NCBI RefSeq assembly: GCF_000737325.1
Contig: NZ_CP011125.1
Span: 6,324,001 to 6,388,000 of the forward strand
Reading direction: 5' to 3'
From: Sandaracinus amylolyticus
GTDB taxonomy: Bacteria; Myxococcota_A; Polyangia; Polyangiales; Sandaracinaceae
Length of the DNA stretch: 64,000 nt
Below, piece by piece: positions 19,230 to 27,770 of the stretch. Under the pieces are notes generated by a model that was given only the letters and a program-made list of their open reading frames with translations, had not been told where the DNA came from and did not search any database. Numbering within the stretch: position 1 is the stretch's first letter; every line of letters starts with the position of its first letter. Both the position numbers and the translations under genes were made by a program.

Positions 19230-20054
19230 ATGCGAGCTCGCTGCGGCACGCTGCACCAGCCTTCCCAGCACCCGCGCGGTGTCGCGCGCACCGCGATGAC
19301 GCTCGCGTGCGCGCTGATCGCCGCGGCGCTCGCGCCGCACGCGATGACCCCGACCACGGCGCGCGCGCTCGGCGAGTCCTCGCTGTTCGACGTGCGCTCG
19401 GTCGACTACGAAGGCGGCCACCCGCGGCCGCGCGAGACCGCGCCGCGACGCCTCGCGTGGGAGGTCCGCAAGCGCACGAGCATCGACACGCGCCTCGAGC
19501 CCTCGCGCGTGCGCCTCGACGATCCGTCGATCTTCGAGACGCCGTTCCTCTACTGGAGCGGCGACGCCGCGTTCCCGCCGCTCTCCGAGCCCGAGATCGC
19601 GGGGCTGCGGCGCTTCCTCGGGTTCGGCGGGTTCGTGCTGATCGACGATGCGTCCCCCGAGGACGATGGGTTCGACGCGTCGATCCGTCGCGAGCTCGCG
19701 CGCGCGATGCCCGACGCGCCGCTCGCGCGGCTGCCCGCGCAGCACACGGTCTTCCGCTCGTTCTACCTGCTGCAGCGTCCCGAAGGACGCGTGGCGGGGC
19801 CCGATCACCTCGAGGGCATCACGCTCGGCGATCGCGTCGCGCTGGTGTACTCGCGGCACGATCTCGGCGGCGCGTGGGCGCGCGACAACCTCGGTACGTG
19901 GGAGCACTCCGTCACGCCCGGCGGTGAAGCGCAGCGCGAGCGCGCGATCCGCCTCGGCGTGAACCTCGCGATGTACTCGCTCTGCCTCGACTACAAGGAC
20001 GATCAGGTGCACGCGCCGTTCATCATGCGGAGGCGCGGAGCCGCGATCCCGTGA
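19230..20054 (+). CDS. DUF4159 secreted/periplasmic protein
   Basis: The 274-residue product has an N-terminal hydrophobic stretch ALIAAALAPHA after a basic region, consistent with a signal peptide ending near ARALG. The mature part matches the DUF4159 layout: FDVRSVDYEGGHPRPR, TSIDTRLEPSRVRLDD, PFLYWSGD, then LRRFLGFGGFVLIDDAS, and the late HDLGGAW. DUF4159 proteins have a glutamine-amidotransferase-like fold without a clear active site and sit in MoxR/DUF58/vWA gene clusters. Here the ATG at 19230 is used; one at 19296 is possible. Its stop overlaps the next gene by 4 bp, so they are co-translated. Confidence 0.85.
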   Translation: MRARCGTLHQPSQHPRGVARTAMTLACALIAAALAPHAMTPTTARALGESSLFDVRSVDYEGGHPRPRETAPRRLAWEVRKRTSIDTRLEPSRVRLDDPSIFETPFLYWSGDAAFPPLSEPEIAGLRRFLGFGGFVLIDDASPEDDGFDASIRRELARAMPDAPLARLPAQHTVFRSFYLLQRPEGRVAGPDHLEGITLGDRVALVYSRHDLGGAWARDNLGTWEHSVTPGGEAQRERAIRLGVNLAMYSLCLDYKDDQVHAPFIMRRRGAAIP

Positions 20055-22294
20055 GCGACGCTCGCCTCGCGCTCGAGATCCCCGGTGGTGTGATCAGCGC
20101 GCTGCTGATCGCGCTGGCGCTCGTCGCCGTCGTGGTGATCGGGCTGCGGCACCTCGGCGTGAGCGACGCGCGGCGGCGCCGCACTTTGATCGCGCTGCGC
20201 GTCGCGACCGCGGTCGTCGCGCTGCTCGTCGCGATCCAGCCGACGTGGTCGGGCGAGCGGCTCGATCAGCGCCCCGGCCGGCTCGCGGTGCTCTTCGACG
20301 CGTCGCGCAGCGGGATCGTGCGCACCGGCGACGAGGAGGACGCGCGCACGCGCGCCGACGAAGCGGAGTCGCTCGCCGCGCGATGGTCCGGCGCCCAGCG
20401 CGAGCGCGCGCCCGACGTGTACACGTTCGGCGCGGCGCTGCGTCCGGCGCGGCTCGAGACGCTCGCGGAGGAGCTCGCGCCGATCGAGGACGACACGCGC
20501 CTCGCCGCGGCGATCGAAGCCGCCGCGGAGCGCCCTGCGGGCGACGAGCTCGGCGCGGTGCTCGTGGTCTCCGACGGCGCGGATCTCGCGGGCGGTGCGC
20601 TCGACACCGCGACGCGGCTCGGGCTGCGCGTGCACGCCGTCGCGCTCGGCGCGGACGCAGCGCTGCGCGACGACGCGATCGCGGAGGTGCGCGCAGATCG
20701 CGTGGGGTTCCTGCGGCGCACCGCGATGGTGCGCGTGACGGTGCGACGTCTCGGCGAGAGCGCGGGCGAGATCCCGGTCGCGCTGATGCGCGGCGAGGAG
20801 ACGCTGCGCGAGACCACGGTCGTGGTGCCCGAGGACGGCGAGGCGACGGTCGACCTCGCGTTCACGCCGGATCGGCTGGGGCGCAGCGTCTATCGCGTCG
20901 TGATCCCGACCGCGCCGGGCGACGCGGTGCCGCAGAACAACGAGCGCGCGTTCCTGGTGCGCGTCGCGCGCGACAACCTGCGCGTGCTCTTGGTCGCCGG
21001 TCAGCCGAGCTGGGACGAGCGCTTCCTGCGCGCGTTCCTGACGCGCGATCCCACGACGGACCTCATCTCGTTCTTCATCCTGCGCAACACGTCGGACATG
21101 ACGATGGCGCAGCCCGAAGAGCTCGCGCTGATCCCGTTCCCGACGGACGAGCTGTTCCACGAGCACCTCGGCAGCTTCGACGTCGTGCTGTTCCAGAACT
21201 TCGAGTACGCGCCGTATCAGATGGCGGGCTATCTGCCGCGCATCCGCGACTACGTGATGCGCGGCGGATCGTTCGCGATGATCGGCGGACCGCTCTCGTT
21301 CTCGGCCGCGGGATACGCGGAGACGCCGATCGCCGAGGTGCTCCCGGTCGGCGTGCTCCCGCGCGGGACACCGGACACGCAGGCGATCACGACCGATCGA
21401 TTCCAGCCCGTGCTCGCCGAGGACGCATCGCGCCATCCGCTCGTCGCGCTGTTGCCCGATGCGCGCGCGAACGCAGCCGCATGGGCCGCGCTCTCGCCGC
21501 TGCAGGGGCTGAACGTGACGACCGAGGTGCGCAGCGGCGGGCAGCGCTTGTTGCAGCACCCGACACGACGTGACCTCAGCGGCGCGCCGCTCTCGGTGCT
21601 GGTGAGCGGGAGCGCGGGGCGCGGGCGCGTGATGGCGCTGATGACCGACACGTCGTGGCGCTGGGGCATGACGAGCGGCGGTCAGCAGGGCGATGCGTCG
21701 GCGTACGAGCGGTTCTGGGATCGCGCGCTGCGCTGGCTGTCGCGCGATCCGGCGCTCGAGCCGGCGCGCATCGAGACCGATCGCGAGAGCTACGGGCCCG
21801 GCGCGCGCATGCGCATCGACGCGACGCTCGCGGACGAGCGCTACGTGCCGCTCGCGGCGCGCGAGGTGACGATCACGGTGCTCGGCGAAGCGGATCGTCC
21901 GCTCGCGTCGGCCGACGCGCGCACCGACGGCGAGGGACGCGCGCGCGTGGAGCTCGTCGCGCCCGACGAGCCCGGCGGATATCGCGTGGTCGCGGTCGAG
22001 CGGGGCGCGACGGATGTGCTCGCGGAAGAGGTGTTCGTCGTGGAGAGCGGCGGCCAGGAGCTCGCCGATCCGCGGCCGCGGCCCGACGTGCTGCGCGAGC
22101 TCGCGGCGCGCACCGGCGGAGAGATCTTCGAGGACCCGGAGCAGGCGCCGGATCTCGAGCGCTTCGACGCGACGCGCGTGCGCTCGCTCGGCGTGGTCAC
22201 GGAGCGGCCGCTCGCGAGCCCGTGGGCGTTCCTGTTGCTCGTCGCGCTCTTCGGCGCGGAGTGGATCCTGAGGAGGCGCTGGGGCGCGCGCTGA
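20051..22294 (+). CDS. vWA-like/glutamine-amidotransferase-like membrane protein (BatA/DUF58-cluster type)
   Basis: The GTG start overlaps the upstream TGA (GTGA). The 747-residue protein has two N-terminal membrane helices (about 12-33 and 46-64) and one at the C-terminus (WAFLLLVALFGAEWILR). Between them are a degenerate vWA-like domain (AVLFDASRSGI replaces the normal MIDAS; later AVLVVSDGADLAGG), a beta-sandwich (about 220-310), an amidotransferase-like domain starting LRVLLVAGQPSWDERFLRAF with YVMRGGSFAMIGGP, and an Ig-like segment. This architecture occurs with DUF4159 in planctomycete and myxobacterial MoxR-vWA clusters of unknown role. MoxR, DUF58 and BatA genes are absent next door. 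Confidence 0.85.
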   Translation: MSDARLALEIPGGVISALLIALALVAVVVIGLRHLGVSDARRRRTLIALRVATAVVALLVAIQPTWSGERLDQRPGRLAVLFDASRSGIVRTGDEEDARTRADEAESLAARWSGAQRERAPDVYTFGAALRPARLETLAEELAPIEDDTRLAAAIEAAAERPAGDELGAVLVVSDGADLAGGALDTATRLGLRVHAVALGADAALRDDAIAEVRADRVGFLRRTAMVRVTVRRLGESAGEIPVALMRGEETLRETTVVVPEDGEATVDLAFTPDRLGRSVYRVVIPTAPGDAVPQNNERAFLVRVARDNLRVLLVAGQPSWDERFLRAFLTRDPTTDLISFFILRNTSDMTMAQPEELALIPFPTDELFHEHLGSFDVVLFQNFEYAPYQMAGYLPRIRDYVMRGGSFAMIGGPLSFSAAGYAETPIAEVLPVGVLPRGTPDTQAITTDRFQPVLAEDASRHPLVALLPDARANAAAWAALSPLQGLNVTTEVRSGGQRLLQHPTRRDLSGAPLSVLVSGSAGRGRVMALMTDTSWRWGMTSGGQQGDASAYERFWDRALRWLSRDPALEPARIETDRESYGPGARMRIDATLADERYVPLAAREVTITVLGEADRPLASADARTDGEGRARVELVAPDEPGGYRVVAVERGATDVLAEEVFVVESGGQELADPRPRPDVLRELAARTGGEIFEDPEQAPDLERFDATRVRSLGVVTERPLASPWAFLLLVALFGAEWILRRRWGAR

Positions 22295-22298
22295 GCGC

Positions 22299-23276
22299 TC
22301 AGGGCGCGTGCGCTTCGACCTCGCCGAGGCGCGCGTGGATCGCGGCGCGCGCATCGACGACGTCGCGCGCGAGACCCGCGCGCTGCGGCGGCCAGGTGAG
22401 CGAGAGACCGCGCGGGTACTGCGCGCGCACCGCGAACGTGGTGCGACGCGCGCCGGGATAACGGACGACCTCGAGCGCGCTCGGGGTCGTGCTCGAGAGG
22501 TCGAGCTCGCCGAGCCCGAACGCGAGCGCGGCGCGCATGCGACGACCCGCCGCGAAGAGATCGTGCGCCTCGCCGATCGCCTCGTCGTAGCCGAGCTCGC
22601 GACCGAACGTCATGCCGCGCGAGATCGCGAGGTCACGCAGCGCGCGCGCGTCGCGGACCATGTACGGCACCGTCTCGCCGCGTCGTCCTTCGAGGCTCCC
22701 GATGTCGATCCACAGGCGTGCCGGGACCACACGCGCGCGACGCATGCGCGCGAGCGCGTCGCGGCTGCGCCACCACAGGCTCGGCGACATCGCGATCGCG
22801 CGGCCGAACCGATCCGGGCGATGCAGCGCGAGCCGCACCGCGGCGAGCCCGCCGTACGAGTAGCCGATCGACGCAGTGCCCTCGCGATCGCTCCGAACGC
22901 GCAGGCGCGATGCGACCGCGGGCGCGACCACGTCGGCGACGAAGTCCGCGTATGCCTCGGCGTGCTGCGCGAGCTCGTGGCGTCGACGCTCGAGATCGAC
23001 GGTGTCGATCGCGACGACGACCCACGGCGTGACCACGCCCTCGTCGATCAGCGCGCGCAGCGTGCGATCGATCCCGAAGAGCGAGAACGCGGCCTGCCCG
23101 TCGTGGACGTAGAGCACGGGGAGCGGTGTCGCCCCGTGCTCGCGCGGGACCCACGCGACCACACGGCGCGCAGGATGTCGTGCATCGCCGAGCGTGCCGA
23201 TCTCGACGAAGCGATCCTGCGCGGCGCACGGCGCAGCACACGCGAGCAGCACGACGAACGCCAGAAACGCGCGCAC
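22299..23276 (-). CDS. secreted alpha/beta-hydrolase, esterase-D/enterochelin-esterase-like
   Basis: The 325-residue product has a signal peptide (MRAFLAFVVLLACAAPCAAQ, cleaved after AQ). The esterase domain starts PLPVLYVHDGQAAFS and has the nucleophile elbow ASIGYSYGG with S140. The acid and His residues are less clear: D172-like SLEGRRGET and the DAHDLFAAG-type EAHDLFAAGRR near 245 may supply the histidine. Relatives hydrolyse siderophore or acyl esters. The C-terminal 60 residues form an extra beta domain. GTG start at 23276; this codon lies in the 3' arm of a hairpin (23272-23304). An ATG at 23289 is in another frame. It is downstream of, and codirectional with, the membrane protein gene at 23326. 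Confidence 0.82.
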   Translation of the reverse strand: MRAFLAFVVLLACAAPCAAQDRFVEIGTLGDARHPARRVVAWVPREHGATPLPVLYVHDGQAAFSLFGIDRTLRALIDEGVVTPWVVVAIDTVDLERRRHELAQHAEAYADFVADVVAPAVASRLRVRSDREGTASIGYSYGGLAAVRLALHRPDRFGRAIAMSPSLWWRSRDALARMRRARVVPARLWIDIGSLEGRRGETVPYMVRDARALRDLAISRGMTFGRELGYDEAIGEAHDLFAAGRRMRAALAFGLGELDLSSTTPSALEVVRYPGARRTTFAVRAQYPRGLSLTWPPQRAGLARDVVDARAAIHARLGEVEAHAP

Positions 23277-23304
23277 GGAGCCAGGACATCCCCGGCTCCG
23301 TGCG
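23272..23304 (-). promoter_or_regulatory. 11-bp perfect hairpin that includes the esterase start codon
   Basis: CGCACGGAGCC and GGCTCCGTGCG pair perfectly across an 11-base loop. On the minus-strand mRNA the GTG start of the esterase gene is inside the 3' arm, 20-50 bases after the stop of the upstream gene. It could be a terminator of the upstream gene or could mask the esterase start. Confidence 0.55.
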
Positions 23305-23325
23305 TGTTCCCGAGCTTCGACGCGA

Positions 23326-24336
23326 TCAGAACGTGCCGGTCACACCGACGACGCCGCTTCCCGCGCCGCCCGATGCCATCGGCGCGATCGAAGGACCACG
23401 GCCCGCGGGGACCTCGAGCTCGAGCTCCGAGCGCGGCGCGTCGTCGCCGGTGCGCGCATCGCCGCCCTCGCCGCGCGCGCGCAGCCGATCACGCAGCTCT
23501 TCGTACGCCGACCAGCGACGCTCGGCCTCGGTGCTGCTCAGCAGCGTGATCACGCCGCTGATCGCCGAGATGCCCGCGCCGATGAGCACGAACCAGTCGA
23601 ACGTGTTGCGGATCTCGAAGTTGTTCGGGCCGAGGTAGATCGGGATGATCGCGAGGCCGACCGCGACGTTCAGCGAGCCGTCGATGATGCGCGAGAGGCG
23701 CGCGCGATCCGCGAGGCTCGCGAGCTCGCGCTCGCCGTAGTCGAGGCGCGCCTGCACCTCGGCCATCGTCGTCATCGGCATGTGCGAGTACGTGATCGCC
23801 GCGCCCGACGGGTTCGTCATCAGCACGAGGCTGAGGATGCCGCGCACCGCGCTCGCGCCGCCGTACGTGAAGAGGTACGGCGACATGTTCAGGCCGCCCG
23901 GGCCCGCGGGCTCCTCGAGCAGCAGGATGCCGATCGTGATCGTGAGGCCGCCGGTGAGGATGCCGAGCACGCCGTCGACGATGCTCCCGCCGCCGCGCGC
24001 GGCGAGCACCTGGAAGTCACTGTCGAGCGCGCGCAGCCGCGTCGCGATGCCGCTCGGGATGCGCACGCCCGCGTCCGTCGTCAGCGGCGCGCGACGTCGC
24101 GCGTCGGGCTGTCCGGGGTACTGGATGCCGGGCTGGGCGCTGCCCGGAGGCGGCGGCACGTCGACGCTCTCGTACGAGCTCGGCGGCTGCGCCGGAGGCG
24201 TCGTGGATGGCGCCCGTCCTCCCGTCGTCGCGCTGGGGTCGCCCACCGGCGAGCCGAGGTCGCGGGCGGACTGTGCGTGGACACCACGCGGGACGACGCT
24301 GATCGTCAGCGCCGTTGCCGCGAACCAGAACCACAT
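23326..24336 (-). CDS. exported multi-pass membrane protein, unknown
   Basis: The 336-residue protein begins with a signal peptide (MWFWFAATALTISVVPRGVHAQ), then a Ser/Pro-rich linker (25-95). Four hydrophobic helices follow: SIVDGVLGILTGGLTITIGILLL, ASAVRGILSLVLM, IDGSLNVAVGLAIIPIYL and WFVLIGAGISAISGVITLL. The pairing of Gly-rich helices suggests an internal repeat of two helices each. The C-terminus is charged and Pro/Gly-rich. No family is recognised. The longer open frame to 24447 is rejected because it adds a basic stretch before the signal peptide and runs over the radA promoter region. It is divergent from radA. Confidence 0.75.
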   Translation of the reverse strand: MWFWFAATALTISVVPRGVHAQSARDLGSPVGDPSATTGGRAPSTTPPAQPPSSYESVDVPPPPGSAQPGIQYPGQPDARRRAPLTTDAGVRIPSGIATRLRALDSDFQVLAARGGGSIVDGVLGILTGGLTITIGILLLEEPAGPGGLNMSPYLFTYGGASAVRGILSLVLMTNPSGAAITYSHMPMTTMAEVQARLDYGERELASLADRARLSRIIDGSLNVAVGLAIIPIYLGPNNFEIRNTFDWFVLIGAGISAISGVITLLSSTEAERRWSAYEELRDRLRARGEGGDARTGDDAPRSELELEVPAGRGPSIAPMASGGAGSGVVGVTGTF

Positions 24337-24434
24337 CGCTCGCGAGCGCACGAGCAGCAGTATAGTCGCCGGCTTCCGCGGGAGCGAGGCACGCGATCGC
24401 AACGCGCGCACGACGAGCCCGAGAAGGCCTCGCG

Positions 24435-25826
24435 ATGACCAAGGCATCGAGCAAGGACAAGACCGTCTTCACCTGCACCGCGTGTGGTGCGGCGAGCCCA
24501 CGCTGGATGGGCCGCTGCGCGACCTGCGGGGAGTGGAACACGTTCGTCGAGGAGCGCGCGCCTGCGAAGAGCGCGCGGAGCACCGCGGCGAACGTCGCGG
24601 GTGATCACCTCGCGCGGCCCACGCCGATCGGAGAGGTCCCACCCGACGGAGCACGCAGGATCGCGACGGGCTCGGAGGAGCTCGACCGCGTGCTCGGCGG
24701 TGGCGCGGTGCTCGGCGGCGTCGTGCTGCTCGGCGGCGATCCCGGCATCGGCAAGTCGACGCTGCTCATGCAGGCGCTCGCGGGCATCGCGCGCGGCGGC
24801 GCGAAGGCGCTCTACGTGACGGGCGAGGAGAGCGCGGCGCAGGTCGCGATGCGGGCGTCGCGGCTCGCGCTCCCCGGGATGGAACGCGTGATGGTGCAGG
24901 CGACCACGGAGCTCGAGGACATCGAGCGCGCGATCGGCGAGCTCGAGCCCGCGACGATCGTCGTCGACTCGATCCAGACGGTGCGCTCGGGCGCGCTCGA
25001 GAGCGCGGCGGGCAGCGTCGGTCAGCTGCGCGAGGTCGCGGCGCGGCTCGTCGAGATCGCGAAGCGACGCGGGCTCTCGCTCTTCCTGATCGGTCACGTG
25101 ACGAAGGAAGGGATGCTCGCGGGGCCGAAGGTGCTCGAGCACCTCGTCGACACGGTGCTGACCTTCGAGGGCGATCCGAGCCTCGCGTACCGCGTGGTGC
25201 GCGCGACGAAGAACCGCTTCGGCCCGGCGCACGAGATGGCCGTGTTCGAGATGGTGCGCGAGGGCTTGCGCGAGGTGCCGGACCCGAGCGCGCTGTTCCT
25301 CGCGGAGCGTCCGTCGCGCGCGCCGGGCTCGGTGGTGCTGCCGAGCGCGGAAGGAACGCGGCCGGTGCTGATCGAGGTGCAGGCGCTCGTCGCGCCGGCG
25401 CGGATGGGACCGCCGCGTCGCGTGTCGACGGGCATCGAGGGGAGCCGCTTGTCGATCCTGCTCGCGGTGCTCGATCGCAAAGCGGACGTGCACGTGCTCG
25501 ATCAGGACGTGTTCGCGTCCATCGCGGGCGGTGCGCGCGTCGACGAGCGCGCGGCGGATCTCGCGCTGGCGATCGCGGTGGTGTCGAGCCTGCGGGATCG
25601 CGCGATCTCCGAAGGGCTCGCGGTGTTCGGCGAGGTGGGCCTCGCGGGCGAGCTGCGCGCGGTGCCGCGCGCATCGAGCCGTCTCCAGGAAGCCCGCAAG
25701 ATGGGCTTCTCGAAGGTGATCCTGCCCCGCGGGAACCTGACGCAGACGACGCCGGAAGAGCGCGCGGGGCTCGAGCTGGTGGGCGCACCGACGCTGACCG
25801 ACGCGCTGATCGCGGCGTTCGAGTGA
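24435..25826 (+). CDS. radA: DNA repair protein RadA
   Basis: RadA is a RecA-like ATPase with Lon-type C-terminus that drives branch migration in recombinational repair. The 463-residue product has the N-terminal zinc finger (C14, C17, C28, C31), Walker A GGDPGIGKST (K107), Walker B TIVVDSIQT, the RadA signature KNRFG near residue 260, and the LonC-like domain from about 330 (DVFASIAGGARVDERAADLA, FGEVGLAGELRAV). Length is normal (about 450-460). It is divergent from the membrane protein gene at 24336 and convergent with the small gene at 25831; a 10-bp palindrome TGACGCGTCA spans both stops. Confidence 0.97.
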   Translation: MTKASSKDKTVFTCTACGAASPRWMGRCATCGEWNTFVEERAPAKSARSTAANVAGDHLARPTPIGEVPPDGARRIATGSEELDRVLGGGAVLGGVVLLGGDPGIGKSTLLMQALAGIARGGAKALYVTGEESAAQVAMRASRLALPGMERVMVQATTELEDIERAIGELEPATIVVDSIQTVRSGALESAAGSVGQLREVAARLVEIAKRRGLSLFLIGHVTKEGMLAGPKVLEHLVDTVLTFEGDPSLAYRVVRATKNRFGPAHEMAVFEMVREGLREVPDPSALFLAERPSRAPGSVVLPSAEGTRPVLIEVQALVAPARMGPPRRVSTGIEGSRLSILLAVLDRKADVHVLDQDVFASIAGGARVDERAADLALAIAVVSSLRDRAISEGLAVFGEVGLAGELRAVPRASSRLQEARKMGFSKVILPRGNLTQTTPEERAGLELVGAPTLTDALIAAFE

Positions 25827-25830
25827 CGCG

Positions 25831-26070
25831 TCAGCCCACGCGCGCGAGGTGATCGGGCTCGACCCAGATCGAGTGCACGAAGTCCTGGGTGCCGACGACG
25901 TGACCGACGTGGAGCTCGACGAGAAATCGCGAGCCCTCCATCGGTTGGATGGCTTGGACGACGAACGTTCGGCCGAGGCACGCCTCGAAGAGCGACTTCG
26001 TCGAGAGCTGCTCGTCGTCTCGCAGGCCGTCCGGAACGCTGACGAGCCGCACCCTGTCGCCGGGCTTCAT
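25831..26070 (-). CDS. small protein, last gene of the cytochrome/carrier/protease operon
   Basis: The ATG at 26070 lies 2 bp after the stop of the metalloprotease gene, so it is almost certainly co-translated. The 79-residue product is MKPGDRVRLVSVPDG-initiated, has no signal peptide and alternates short beta strands (TFVVQAIQPMEG, RFLVELHVGHVV, SIWVEPDHLARVG). This resembles a small SH3-like beta barrel such as those that bind peptides or modify other proteins. No family is recognised. Confidence 0.72.
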   Translation of the reverse strand: MKPGDRVRLVSVPDGLRDDEQLSTKSLFEACLGRTFVVQAIQPMEGSRFLVELHVGHVVGTQDFVHSIWVEPDHLARVG

Positions 26071-26072
26071 CG

Positions 26073-27488
26073 TCACTCGAGGTGCGCGAAGCGTCGGGCT
26101 CGTGCGCACTCGGTCTCGGTGAGCCTTCGCGGGCCGAGGATCGTCGAGTCGCTCGCGTCCGAGTCCATGAGGCGCCACGGCTGATCGGGGCCGAGGTGAT
26201 CGGGGTGCAGCGGGTGATCGAGGAGCACGTGGCCGAGCTCGTGCGCGAGCGTGAACGCGGCGCGGGCGCGTGCGATCCCTTCGCGCGAGATCAGCACGAC
26301 GTTCGCGATCGAGCCCGGCGCGCCCGCCGCTTCGCCCGAGACGAACGCCTCGCCGTCGCGCGTTCGGCCGGTGAATTCGCTGACGACGAGCACGTCGATC
26401 GTGCGCTCGTCCTCGTCCGTGATCGCGCGGACGAGCGCGCGCTCCTCGAGCGTGCCGGTGAGCGCGGCCATGTTGTCGAACTCGCGCAGTCCATCGCCGA
26501 GATCGACCTCGGCGATCGACACGCGCTGCTGCGCGTCGGTGGAGAGCGGCGCGTCGTCGTCGCGCGTGATCGTGACGAACGATCCATCGCGTCGGCGCAC
26601 CACGACGTCCGCCGAGCGATCCGCGCCGTTCTCGGTGCGCTCGTTCTCGAAGACTCGCGCGACGAAGCGCGCGCGGCGAAGCGCGGTCGCGATCGCGAGC
26701 GCGGTCTCGACCGGTCGCGCACCAGGCCGCGTGGTGATCGCCGGGATCGCGCGGCCGTCGACGCGCATGCGGATCACGCCCCCGCCGCGCGCAGGAAGAC
26801 CGTCGACGTCGGCGACGCTCAGCATCGACGCGCTCGGCGGGTCCACGACCGCGACGTCGAGCTCGAGCGGATCGCCGAAGCCGATCCCGCACTGCGCCCA
26901 GACCTCGTTCGCGATCGTCACCTGCTCGCGCGCCAGCGCTGCCGCGCGCGCTTCGTCGCCGCCGATCGCGGGGCGCCCTCCGACGTCGTTGCGCACGATG
27001 CGCATCCGCAGTCTCGCGCGGCGGGGCGGCGCGACGCGGATCTCGTACGTCACGCCCGCCGCGGTGACGCGCACGAGGTCGCCGAGCGCGACGAGCAGCA
27101 CGCGATCGGTCACATCGGGCGCCTCGGCGTCGAGGTCCGTCGTGACGAGCCGCAGGAACGCAGACCGCGACACACCTCTCTCGCGACGCAGCGGAACGTG
27201 CTCCTGGGCGTGTCGCGTGATGCCGAGCGCATCGACGCTCTCGATCGACGCCTCGTCGGCGTCGATCCCGACGAGCTCGATGCGCACGTCGCGCGCGTCG
27301 CTGCTGCCGTCGAACGACCACACGCGCGGGAGCGCCGCGTCGTTGGGGATGCGCAGCGAGGGCATCAGCACGGCGCGCGACGGATCGAGCGGAGTGTTCG
27401 CGCCGTTCAGGAGGCGCACCTCAGCGCGCTCCTGCGCGCTCGCGCTGATCGCGACGAGCACGATCAGCGCCGCGATCCACTCACGCAT
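26073..27488 (-). CDS. secreted zinc metalloprotease-like protein (HELGH)
   Basis: From the ATG at 27488 the 471-residue product starts MREWIAALIVLVAISASAQ, a signal peptide. The N-terminal 170 residues are beta-rich. The C-terminal part has FTLAHELGHVLLDHPLHPDH, a zincin motif HExxH with a third His/Asp ligand region, placed near residue 425. It probably cleaves proteins or peptides outside the cytoplasm. The same frame runs upstream for another 96 codons through three 93-bp repeats, each with its own ATGCGTGAG. Starting at the first would give a protein with a 31-residue repeat and an internal signal-like segment, so I prefer the last ATG. The gene follows the carrier/HEAT/cNMP gene and precedes the small gene at 25831. 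Confidence 0.8.
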   Translation of the reverse strand: MREWIAALIVLVAISASAQERAEVRLLNGANTPLDPSRAVLMPSLRIPNDAALPRVWSFDGSSDARDVRIELVGIDADEASIESVDALGITRHAQEHVPLRRERGVSRSAFLRLVTTDLDAEAPDVTDRVLLVALGDLVRVTAAGVTYEIRVAPPRRARLRMRIVRNDVGGRPAIGGDEARAAALAREQVTIANEVWAQCGIGFGDPLELDVAVVDPPSASMLSVADVDGLPARGGGVIRMRVDGRAIPAITTRPGARPVETALAIATALRRARFVARVFENERTENGADRSADVVVRRRDGSFVTITRDDDAPLSTDAQQRVSIAEVDLGDGLREFDNMAALTGTLEERALVRAITDEDERTIDVLVVSEFTGRTRDGEAFVSGEAAGAPGSIANVVLISREGIARARAAFTLAHELGHVLLDHPLHPDHLGPDQPWRLMDSDASDSTILGPRRLTETECARARRFAHLE

Positions 27489-27770
27489 GAGGCGCAACAT
27501 CGGCTCGCGGGCGACGGGCCCTCCCGTACGCGTGCTCCGCACGCTCCCGTGCGCGCCCGGCGCCGGCGAGCACTCACGCATGGGACGCCAAATCGGCTCG
27601 CGGGCACCGCGCCCTCCCGTACGCGTGCTCCGCACGCTCCCGTGCGCGCCCGGCGCCGGCGAGCACTCACGCATGGGACGCCAAATCGGCTCGCGGGCAC
27701 CGCGCCCTCCCCTCCGCGTGCTCCGCACGCTCCCGTGCGGGCCCGGTGCCGGCGAGCACTCACGCATGGG
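27478..27770 (-). repeat. 93-bp tandem repeat that multiplies the protease start codon
   Basis: The segment containing CACTCACGCATG recurs at 27478, 27571, 27664 and 27757, exactly 93 bp apart. On the minus strand each copy carries ATGCGTGAG (ATGs at 27767, 27674, 27581, 27488) in the same frame, because 93 is 31 codons. In the first copy this ATG overlaps the stop of the upstream gene (ATGCGTGA); in the last copy it leads into the signal peptide. The two central copies are nearly identical. Confidence 0.95.

Noticed and set aside
25824-25833. TGACGCGTCA palindrome between radA and the small gene.
   Set aside because: It is only two facing stop codons with 4 bp between; too short to call a regulatory site.
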